A DNA stretch of 50,613 nt from assembly GCA_009903825.1 (NCBI GenBank), contig WYEN01000046.1:1-50613 (forward strand), read 5' to 3'. The notes beneath the pieces were generated by a model. It was given only the letters and a program-made list of their open reading frames with translations, was not told where the DNA came from and searched no databases. The DNA is from Desulfurococcales archaeon. Its GTDB lineage: Archaea; Thermoproteota; Thermoprotei_A; Sulfolobales; AG1. The translations under genes were made by a program, and so were the position numbers. This document shows, piece by piece, positions 24,990 to 32,406 of the stretch (positions are counted from its first letter, which is position 1; every line of letters begins with the position of its first letter).

Positions 24990-27900
24990 CTACTTTCTTC
25001 TAATGATCAAGACTATTCCTAACACTAGATTCACTATTGATAATCCTAATACAGCATATACTATTGTGCTAAGCGATGACAGCTCTGATGATAATTTGCT
25101 TACATCATCTCTTGTGGAACTTATTGCTGAGGACAAATCGCTTCTAACACTATCAATCTTTCTATCGAGACTGCTGATCTGTGTTGAGAACAGCTGATTA
25201 GTGGCATTCAAAGTGTTGCTAAGATCTGTTATGCTTCTGCTCATTGTTGCTGACAACGAGTTGAGGCTTGATGTTAATGATGTGCTTACATCTCCTAAGG
25301 CTTTTGATAATGTCTCTGCAACCTGTCCTAGTCTCGTCTCAAGTTCTTGACGGACGCTTGCTATCTGCTCAGATGTTGTCTTTGATAATTCTTCTATTCT
25401 CTGGTTGGTGGAGTTAGCTAATTGTTGTAATGCTTGTTGCATTGCTTGTGCAGCTTGTTGCGCTGATGCTGGTATAGCTTCTTTTGATATTGATGTGAAG
25501 TCTGGCAGAGCAACGCTGTCGCTGAAGCCTAATATCTGGATCTGATATAGATAGTAAGGTCTTAATCTTGTTGTTAAATCTGGAGATAGACTGAACGTGA
25601 ATAGATATGGCGTGACATTCTTAGCTTCTCCACTGGTAATTATTGTTCCCGTCTGAATCTCTGTCACAATATATCTCACTCTGAGTGGCGGCACTCCAGT
25701 TAGAGTGACATTTACTACAAACGGCTGACCAATTACTAGATCTGTCGTGTCTATCTTTATTATCTGTGTAGGTGTTGGCTTGCCGAAATACCATCTTCCT
25801 GGGCTAAATGGATATGTGGGGTCTCTAAATGCCTTAAGAACTAGAACCTGATTATCTCTATCGAAAGAGTCTAGATAGAATGGTCCTTGTGATATCCATG
25901 CACTGCCGTGAGCATCAATCCATGATATTAATGCTTTTAATCTGCTGCTCCACTCATCAGATGTCATATAAACTTTTCCATTTGGTAGTGTGAATAGGTT
26001 AGCTGGGAATGTTGTTAATGTTGTTGCAACATCTCTTATGCTTACCGCATGATCTTTTAGAACAAGATTAAGCTGTGGAACTTTAAATTGTCTTGCAGAT
26101 GAAGAGCTGAAGGCGTATTTCTGAAGATCAAATACTAAGACATTTTGTATGTATAACAGCTCTGCAGGGTTAAACGGTATTATGGCTGCGTAATCAGCTA
26201 TATAGTTAGGATCGAAATGCCAGAAGTCTACATAAACCTCAAGTTTCTTGCCTGCCTCATCTATTCTGAATCCTTTGAGAGTATCAAAGTAAGGCTTGTT
26301 AGGACCTGCAATCGCAGACTCTCTAGAGGCTTTTGTAGAGTTGTACACAAGATCAAACCATAAAGCCAGGTTTGCCAAAACATCTCCCCATGTTATAGGT
26401 GTGCCATCATGCCATTTTGCTCCTATGAAACTTGATAAATCAAAAGTGACTTTTGAAACAGCAGTCGTCCCAGGAGCAACATTAACCCATTTGCCTGCCT
26501 TTGCATCCCATATGAAGGCGTCAGAAGGAACTTCTAATGTTCCTGTGGGACCTGCGGTCTCCACAGTATAGTTGAATCTGAATGGTATAGGCATTCCATT
26601 GAATGGATTTCTCCATGTAGCAGGATCTCCTGTAGCACGGAACGGGTCAGCGCTATACACATCTCCAAAGCCTCCATAGACGTTCCATATGGTTCTCGTA
26701 GTATATACCCATAGATGACCTAATGAAAGATCTGGTTTTCCAGGTATATACATCTCTCTGTAATTAAATATACCTCTGAGGCCTGCTCCAAGGTCGTATG
26801 TTATCCCCATAAGTTTTGTGCTGACAGGATATAGATCGAATCTTGTCGCCACCCAGGCTCTTATAGCATCTTGTATACACAGGTCGGTGGAGCTTCTCAA
26901 AAGATCTTCCCACTCTGCTTTGCTCTTATATTGTCCGAAGTATAGTTTCATGCCCATCTCATCTATAGCATCATTTCTATACCACCACCAGCCTTCAGTC
27001 TGCCACCCAGGCATAGCGCCGAACCATGGTGCGCAGAACTGGTTTACCGATCCAGAATCATATCTTTCTAAAGCTCCTTTGCCCCATCCCTCAGTATATA
27101 TATGCCATAGAAAGTCCGTCGGATTAGAATCATATACTCTTGATAATGCCTCTCCAAAGGTCAGATACTGTCTGTTTACTGTGAAGCCTAGAGCCTCTAA
27201 AGCGTTTGCAAACATATCTCCGATCTCTTTTCTCTCATCCTCAGGTCTTATTATAAATGTCAATGTGATCGGGCTTCCAGCATAATACCATTTTCCGCCT
27301 ACTTTATATGCTCCTACTTTTGTGAGAGCACTCTCTATAAGACTTGAGGCGTACGAAAGATCATATTTAAACTGATATTTAGCCACTACATCAGCTATAT
27401 ACATATAGGTTGGGTCATATGGAGAGAGATATGTATACATCGCAGCTGCATATCCCATGTATATAGTCTTCACAACATAATCTCTATCAATAGCATAGTT
27501 TAACGCGAATCTCACCTCTCTAAGAGCTAGCGGATTAATATTCTTTCCATCACAACATATGTCTACATAAGTCTTGTTGGCATCAGGATCATAATAAACT
27601 TGTGTGATAACCTCCTGTGGATATCCTATTAAAGCTGGAAGATATTTTCCTCTCTGATCGCCGTCTAAAGCTATCTCTTTAACAGGAGCAGGATTGAATA
27701 TGAAGTCTACAAGACCTGCGGGAGCCTGGACAAAAGTTATAACACCTGCTTTAACAAGATCCTCAAATTGTTTCAGCTGTGTAGGCTTTATAGCAAATAG
27801 ATAAGCATCTAATCTTCCCGCAGAGAATTCTGCAGCAACTTTATCAAGATCAACTTTTCTAATTGTTATAGAATTGCTCGCAGGACCAGGACCTGGCTGT

Positions 27901-27998
27901 TGAGCATATGTTGAGGCGGGAAGCAGTGATATTATTATTGAGAGAGTTGTAAGAACTATTAGGAATAGAGAGATCTGAGTAAGAAATCTTTTATTCAC
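24990..27998 (-). CDS. Giant membrane-anchored SBP_bac_5-type binding protein with apparently permuted domain order and coiled-coil stalk
   Basis: 1002 residues; ordinary family-5 binding proteins have about 500-600. A signal segment (about 7-32) is followed by a region that normally lies late in the family: ALREVRFALNYAIDRDYV (about 158-175). The hallmark that normally comes first, AKWHDGTPITWGDV (about 527-540), comes after it, followed by GPFYLDSF (about 705-712). An Ig-like segment (about 745-830), a coiled coil rich in Ser, Thr, Gln (about 840-975) and a C-terminal helix (about 978-1000, LGLSIVNLVLGIVLIIRRK) put the binding domains on a stalk above the membrane. Start is GTG 27998 with GGTGA 4 nt upstream. 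Ligand: peptide or oligosaccharide. Confidence 0.85.
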   Translation of the reverse strand: MNKRFLTQISLFLIVLTTLSIIISLLPASTYAQQPGPGPASNSITIRKVDLDKVAAEFSAGRLDAYLFAIKPTQLKQFEDLVKAGVITFVQAPAGLVDFIFNPAPVKEIALDGDQRGKYLPALIGYPQEVITQVYYDPDANKTYVDICCDGKNINPLALREVRFALNYAIDRDYVVKTIYMGYAAAMYTYLSPYDPTYMYIADVVAKYQFKYDLSYASSLIESALTKVGAYKVGGKWYYAGSPITLTFIIRPEDERKEIGDMFANALEALGFTVNRQYLTFGEALSRVYDSNPTDFLWHIYTEGWGKGALERYDSGSVNQFCAPWFGAMPGWQTEGWWWYRNDAIDEMGMKLYFGQYKSKAEWEDLLRSSTDLCIQDAIRAWVATRFDLYPVSTKLMGITYDLGAGLRGIFNYREMYIPGKPDLSLGHLWVYTTRTIWNVYGGFGDVYSADPFRATGDPATWRNPFNGMPIPFRFNYTVETAGPTGTLEVPSDAFIWDAKAGKWVNVAPGTTAVSKVTFDLSSFIGAKWHDGTPITWGDVLANLALWFDLVYNSTKASRESAIAGPNKPYFDTLKGFRIDEAGKKLEVYVDFWHFDPNYIADYAAIIPFNPAELLYIQNVLVFDLQKYAFSSSSARQFKVPQLNLVLKDHAVSIRDVATTLTTFPANLFTLPNGKVYMTSDEWSSRLKALISWIDAHGSAWISQGPFYLDSFDRDNQVLVLKAFRDPTYPFSPGRWYFGKPTPTQIIKIDTTDLVIGQPFVVNVTLTGVPPLRVRYIVTEIQTGTIITSGEAKNVTPYLFTFSLSPDLTTRLRPYYLYQIQILGFSDSVALPDFTSISKEAIPASAQQAAQAMQQALQQLANSTNQRIEELSKTTSEQIASVRQELETRLGQVAETLSKALGDVSTSLTSSLNSLSATMSRSITDLSNTLNATNQLFSTQISSLDRKIDSVRSDLSSAISSTRDDVSKLSSELSSLSTIVYAVLGLSIVNLVLGIVLIIRRK

Positions 27999-28031
27999 AT
28001 TCTCACCGCAAGTATATAATAAGGCATAGGG

Positions 28032-28050
28032 GTATATATTTTTTATATAA
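28032..28050 (-). promoter_or_regulatory. Probable TATA region of the binding-protein/permease operon
   Basis: On the minus strand TTATATAAAA and AATATATACC lie about 35-50 nt before the GTG at 27998, which places initiation about 10-25 nt before the start codon and keeps the GGTGA site in the leader. A second TATATA at 28014-28019 is too close to the start to serve. Confidence 0.45.
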
Positions 28051-28059
28051 AAATAGATT

Positions 28060-28836
28060 TCACTTCATGTTGATAGGGATCAATATTTTTCTATTGTTCA
28101 CATAGATCTCTTCTACATCTATCTCATAAACTTCTTTCACAAGATCTTTTTTAAGAACTTTCTCAACATCACCTGCCGCCCTGATCATTCCTTTGTATAA
28201 CAATATGATCTTTTCGCCATATAATCCTGCAAGAATAAGATCATGTGTAGTCACGATCATAGTCTTCATATATTCTCTATTAATTTTTTTAAGAAGATCC
28301 ATTATCTCAAATCTATACTTAAGATCTAGAAAAGCCGTGGGCTCATCAACAAGAAATATCTCTGGATCCTGTAATAATGCTCTTGCAATAATAATTCTCT
28401 GAAGCTCTCCACTACTCACTTGATCAAGTCTTCTCTCAAGCAGATCTTCTATACGAAGCGTCTTAGCGATCTCATTGATCTTATTTATAAATTCTTTATC
28501 AACTTTTATTTTAAAAAGATCTTCTCTCGGGTATCTTGCTGTCATAAGAAGCTCTAGAACTGTCGTAGGCATCTCTCTGGATAAATGAGGATCTATATAT
28601 GATAATATTTTGCTGAGACTTCGAGGACTATATCTATTTGATTCTTTACCATCTATATAGACAGCTCCCTTCTTAGGCTTCACAAGATTTGCTATAGTCT
28701 TTAGAAGAGTTGTCTTTCCAGATCCGTTGGGACCTATTATAAGAATAAAATCTCCTCTATTAATCTCTAGACGGACATCTCTTAATACAGGTATAGAATC
28801 ATACCACACCTCCAGATCCTCTATCTTTATCATCAT
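28060..28836 (-). CDS. Iron-siderophore/cobalamin-type ABC transporter ATPase (FecE/BtuD-like)
   Basis: 258 residues. Walker A GPNGSGKTT (about 34-42), signature VSSGELQR (about 141-148), Walker B IFLVDEP (about 160-166) and switch His in VTTHD (about 197-201) are all present, so the ATPase should be active. The spacing and the segment SLSKILSYIDPHLSREMPTTVLELL are typical of the FecE/BtuD/FepC class. The start ATG overlaps the permease stop by 4 bp (ATGA). It powers the importer whose permease and binding protein are the next two genes upstream on this strand. Confidence 0.9.
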   Translation of the reverse strand: MMIKIEDLEVWYDSIPVLRDVRLEINRGDFILIIGPNGSGKTTLLKTIANLVKPKKGAVYIDGKESNRYSPRSLSKILSYIDPHLSREMPTTVLELLMTARYPREDLFKIKVDKEFINKINEIAKTLRIEDLLERRLDQVSSGELQRIIIARALLQDPEIFLVDEPTAFLDLKYRFEIMDLLKKINREYMKTMIVTTHDLILAGLYGEKIILLYKGMIRAAGDVEKVLKKDLVKEVYEIDVEEIYVNNRKILIPINMK

Positions 28837-29873
28837 TCTCTCAGCCTCTTTATGATTAGAAATGCGAGAAATGGAGAACCGATCATCATAGTGATCACTC
28901 CCAAAGGAAGCTCTGCGCCGTAAGCATATGATATGATTCTTACAGAAATATCTGAGAATAATGTAAGAACTCCTCCCACCAGAGGAGATAATACTATTGT
29001 GAACCTATGATCATTTCCAACAAGAAATCTCGTTATATGAGGAGACGCCAGACCTATGAAGCCTATTATTCCCACTATAGAGATCGTTACTGCTGTCAAA
29101 AGAGATGTTATCACTAGAGATATTGTTCTCGTGACGCCTGGCGGAAAGCCCAACTGTCTTGAGTAGATATCTCCATATAGATACGCATTTAACATTTTAT
29201 ATATTAATAATGATATTATTACTCCAGCGATCGATGGATAGATCAGGTAGGGAAGCTCTCTCCAGAGAACTGTCTGAGCTGTCCCTGTGAGAAGATACAT
29301 TATATATATATTATATCTAGCCTGAACCAGATATAGAAGAAGATGAGAGACTCCTCCAAAGAAAGATCCGACTGCTATTCCTGAGAGAACAATTGCTACA
29401 GAAGATCCTCCGGCGAGTTTGCTTAAGCCTATTGTTATGAAAAAGCCTGTCAAAGCTCCTAAAAATGCTATTAAAACAAGATTCCATCTAAAGATCATTA
29501 TGTCAGGAAATAACAATATTGATAAAGACACGAAGGCAAGTGAAGATGTTGATAAACCAAGTATATATGGGTCTGCAAGAGGATTTCTAGTGACAGTCTG
29601 GATCAACAGTCCCGCAAGTCCTAACGCAGAACCTGTGAAATATGCCGCGATCCCTCTGCTGATCCTTAGATCCAGTATATTCATCATAGGATCATTATAC
29701 GAAGAATTTTTATTCAAAAAGATATTAGATAACATATGAATTATTTTATAAAGATTTATTGAAGAAGATCCTATGAAGAGAGATGATATAAACAATGTTA
29801 TAGAGAGGATCATGAGAATCATGAGTGAAAAAACAAATCTTTTTACGCCTTTATAATATATTTTCTCAGCCAT
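28833..29873 (-). CDS. FecCD/BtuC-type ABC permease
   Basis: 346 residues with about ten hydrophobic helices. ISRGIAAYFTGSALGLAGLLIQ at about 68-89 (R-x-x-x-A-x-x-x-G-x-x-L-x-x-x-G-x-x-x-Q; quoted in full it exceeds none of the core) and PLADPYILGLS are the FecCD signatures; GFIGLASPHITRFLVGNDHR is the cytoplasmic ATPase-contact loop; ELPLGVITMMIGSPFLAFLI closes the protein. These are hallmarks of permeases for Fe3+-siderophores, heme or cobalamin. The start ATG lies 3 bp behind the binding-protein stop, whose TAG sits inside the GAGGTAGATC ribosome-binding sequence. Confidence 0.9.
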   Translation of the reverse strand: MAEKIYYKGVKRFVFSLMILMILSITLFISSLFIGSSSINLYKIIHMLSNIFLNKNSSYNDPMMNILDLRISRGIAAYFTGSALGLAGLLIQTVTRNPLADPYILGLSTSSLAFVSLSILLFPDIMIFRWNLVLIAFLGALTGFFITIGLSKLAGGSSVAIVLSGIAVGSFFGGVSHLLLYLVQARYNIYIMYLLTGTAQTVLWRELPYLIYPSIAGVIISLLIYKMLNAYLYGDIYSRQLGFPPGVTRTISLVITSLLTAVTISIVGIIGFIGLASPHITRFLVGNDHRFTIVLSPLVGGVLTLFSDISVRIISYAYGAELPLGVITMMIGSPFLAFLIIKRLRE

Positions 29874-29876
29874 GAT

Positions 29877-31046
29877 CTACCTCTTCACAACTAATATTAT
29901 CGGCATGATCACAAGGATCTTTTGTACATCACTTCTAGACAACTCTCCAAAGATCTCTGGATGAATAATTTTAGATAACATATCTAATGCATCAGCTATT
30001 CTAGGTCCCGGCCTCAGAACCATATCATTGGCATCTCCGCTTAACAAATAGATCTTTCCGTCAGTCCATGCCTTTGTCTTGCTAAGTGGCGTTTGTTCAA
30101 GCTCTTTCTTAAGCTGACTCATGTTGATCCCATGTGCAGTTATTATTATGATCTCAGGGTTTTTAGAGAGTATATATTCATAATCAAGTTGAGGCCATCC
30201 ACTGTATTGAGAAGCTATGTTTACTCCTCCTGCTGTAGTGATAAGCCAGCTGATGAATGTGTTTCCTCCAGCGCTCCACAGACCCCATGAGGGAGGTCCT
30301 AACAGTATTAACACGTTGGGTTTTGAGACATTTTGTGTCTTAAGTTTTTCGATGACATCATTAATTTTTTTATCGATAGTCTTTATAAGACTCTCGGCAA
30401 CATCATCTCTATTGAATATGCTTGCGATCAATCTTAAATCTCTATATATATCATATTGATCTTTTGCAGAATCACATAATAGAAAAACTGTCTTAAGACC
30501 TCTCTCCTCAAGTTTCGGCGCATAAAGACTCTCATGAACAGAAACGCCTCTACATAAAAACACTATGTCAGGTCTCAGACTTATTATCTTCTCAAGATCC
30601 AGGGTCCAGGGGCCGCCTACATCAGCTATCTTACCTTCTTTTCTAAGATTAATGACCTCAGGCGGATAATTAGAATAGCTGTCTACGCCAACAACTTTAA
30701 AGCCTAGTCCTAAGGCAAACAGCTCTTCAGTGATGCTGGGCATCGTAGATACTATTCTCATAGGCTCTTTATCAATCCTGATCTCTCTGCCGAGAGCGTC
30801 AACAATTGTCTTAGGATACTGAGGTGTTGTTAATACTGTAGTAACAATTTGTGATGTCATGATCCTTGTCTCTGTCTGAATCTGTGTGGTGGTAAGATAG
30901 GATGTATATATAGATGTGATCGGCATAGTCAGCGTCTGAACAGATCCTTTTCCTAGAGATGCTCCTGTGAAATATCCTCCTACAACTCCTATCACAACTC
31001 CTATTAACAACATGATGATGCTGAGAGTCGTAGTCTTAGAGACCAT
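29877..31046 (-). CDS. Iron-siderophore/cobalamin-type ABC substrate-binding protein (BtuF/FepB-like), N-terminally anchored
   Basis: 389 residues. A hydrophobic N-terminal segment (about 8-30, without a clear lipobox Cys) and a Thr-rich linker (about 40-75) lead to two binding lobes. RIVSTMPSITEELFALGLG (about 105-123) with VVGVDSYSNYPPEV, DIVFLCRG and ILSKNPEIIIITAHG are typical class-III (helical backbone) binding-protein motifs. An anchor plus linker would hold it at the outer membrane face next to the permease. First gene of a three-gene operon with permease and ATPase. Whether the ligand is a siderophore, heme or cobamide cannot be told. Confidence 0.88.
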   Translation of the reverse strand: MVSKTTTLSIIMLLIGVVIGVVGGYFTGASLGKGSVQTLTMPITSIYTSYLTTTQIQTETRIMTSQIVTTVLTTPQYPKTIVDALGREIRIDKEPMRIVSTMPSITEELFALGLGFKVVGVDSYSNYPPEVINLRKEGKIADVGGPWTLDLEKIISLRPDIVFLCRGVSVHESLYAPKLEERGLKTVFLLCDSAKDQYDIYRDLRLIASIFNRDDVAESLIKTIDKKINDVIEKLKTQNVSKPNVLILLGPPSWGLWSAGGNTFISWLITTAGGVNIASQYSGWPQLDYEYILSKNPEIIIITAHGINMSQLKKELEQTPLSKTKAWTDGKIYLLSGDANDMVLRPGPRIADALDMLSKIIHPEIFGELSRSDVQKILVIMPIILVVKR

Positions 31047-31166
31047 ATGGATTACCCATCCATATATTTGTCACTCATCAGTATTCTTGCTAGCTTATAA
31101 ATTTTTATGTAGAGAAAACTATGAGATTAATATATTAAGATTTTCTAAAAATATCTGGTGAAGATT

Positions 31167-32333
31167 TTGAGAAGAAAATGGCCTAAGCCTAATGATGTTG
31201 AAGAGTCTTTTCTGGTCGCGACATATAGATCTGGTAGGTGGGGGAGATTTGATGGTGGAGGAATGGTTGAGAAATTTGAGAAAGATTTTGCAGAGTATCA
31301 TCAGGCGAAATATGGTGTTGCAGTTTTTAACGCCACTATCGGTCTAATGTTGGCATATATGAGTCTAGATCTGAGTTTTGGAGATTATTTTGTAGTGCCT
31401 TCATATACGTTTATAGCCACTGCCACTGCAGGCGTCGTGATCGGGCTTAAGCCTGTTTTTGTTGATATAGATTTTGATACATTGACAATAGACACTAATA
31501 ATCTTGCTGAGATCCTTGAGAGAGATAAAGAGAATAAAATAAAACTTGTTGTCCCAGTACATTTCGCTGGAAATCCGTCTGAAATGGATCTTGTCATAAA
31601 GATCTCGAGAGATCATAACGCATATGTTGTCGAAGATGCGGCTCAGGCTCAGGGCTCAGAATATAGAGGAAGAAAAGTAGGTGCGATAGGAGATATGGGA
31701 GTATTCAGTTTTCAGAGTAGCAAACTTATGACGGCAGGTGAGGGAGGGATCATAGTTACAAATAATGAGAATTATTATGAGAAGCTATGGTCTATACATC
31801 ATGCAGGAAGATCTATGGATGGAAGATGGTATGAACATGTTAGAATCGGACTTAACGCTAGAATGCTGGAGTTTCAGGCAGCCATTCTCTTGCCACAGCT
31901 CTGGTCTCTAGATCAGACCCTTTTGAAAATAAGAAGAAACGCCTCAATAATATATGAAGAGCTTTCTAACGAAGAATCTCTTTATATACATAAGATCCCT
32001 AGACATGTGAAGACTAATCATTATTTTATTCCTATATCAATCGAGGAGAAGTTCTATGGAAAGCTTACCAAAGAGAAAATTGTTGAGAAAATGAGAGAGA
32101 AAGGTTTCTCAATAGTTGAGGGATATAAAATGCCTCTGTATAAACAACAGGCTTTTTATGAAGAGAGATGGGGTCTGCCAATAGATGAGTATAAAAATAC
32201 TTATAATCCAAATGCTGAGAAAGCCTGTAGACTCACAATGTGGATACCTCATTACGAGCTTTTAGAAGATGAAGAATATGTGATTAAATATGTGAGAACA
32301 TTAAAAGAAGTAGTCAAAGATCTTTTGAGATGA
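31167..32333 (+). CDS. DegT/DnrJ/EryC1/StrS-family PLP-dependent sugar aminotransferase
   Basis: About 388 residues. VVEDAAQAQGSEYRGRKVG (about 156-174) contains the Asp that pairs with the PLP nitrogen, and FSFQSSKLMTAGEGG carries the Schiff-base Lys (about residue 191). FVVPSYTFIATATA and FVDIDFDTLTID are further family blocks. Such enzymes aminate keto sugars of nucleotide-activated or free sugars, or act as dehydratases. I prefer TTG 31167 as start because GGTGA at 31157-31161 then has 5 nt spacing; the in-frame GTG 31158 lies inside that site. It is 67 bp or so upstream of the lyase-like gene on the same strand and may be linked to it in sugar metabolism. Confidence 0.85.
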   Translation: MRRKWPKPNDVEESFLVATYRSGRWGRFDGGGMVEKFEKDFAEYHQAKYGVAVFNATIGLMLAYMSLDLSFGDYFVVPSYTFIATATAGVVIGLKPVFVDIDFDTLTIDTNNLAEILERDKENKIKLVVPVHFAGNPSEMDLVIKISRDHNAYVVEDAAQAQGSEYRGRKVGAIGDMGVFSFQSSKLMTAGEGGIIVTNNENYYEKLWSIHHAGRSMDGRWYEHVRIGLNARMLEFQAAILLPQLWSLDQTLLKIRRNASIIYEELSNEESLYIHKIPRHVKTNHYFIPISIEEKFYGKLTKEKIVEKMREKGFSIVEGYKMPLYKQQAFYEERWGLPIDEYKNTYNPNAEKACRLTMWIPHYELLEDEEYVIKYVRTLKEVVKDLLR

Positions 32334-32406
32334 AAATTTGTTGATATCATATATTAATCTCTGGATAAAATTCTTCTGAGTAATCTTCTCACGAGGAGAT
32401 GTGAAC

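Noticed and set aside
26818-27285. 155-codon plus-strand frame inside the binding-protein gene
   Set aside because: Antisense to a strongly supported gene and without domain or start signals.
31047-31166. Possible cobalamin riboswitch before the siderophore/cobalamin-type transporter
   Set aside because: Too short and AT-rich, no B12-box-like sequence seen.
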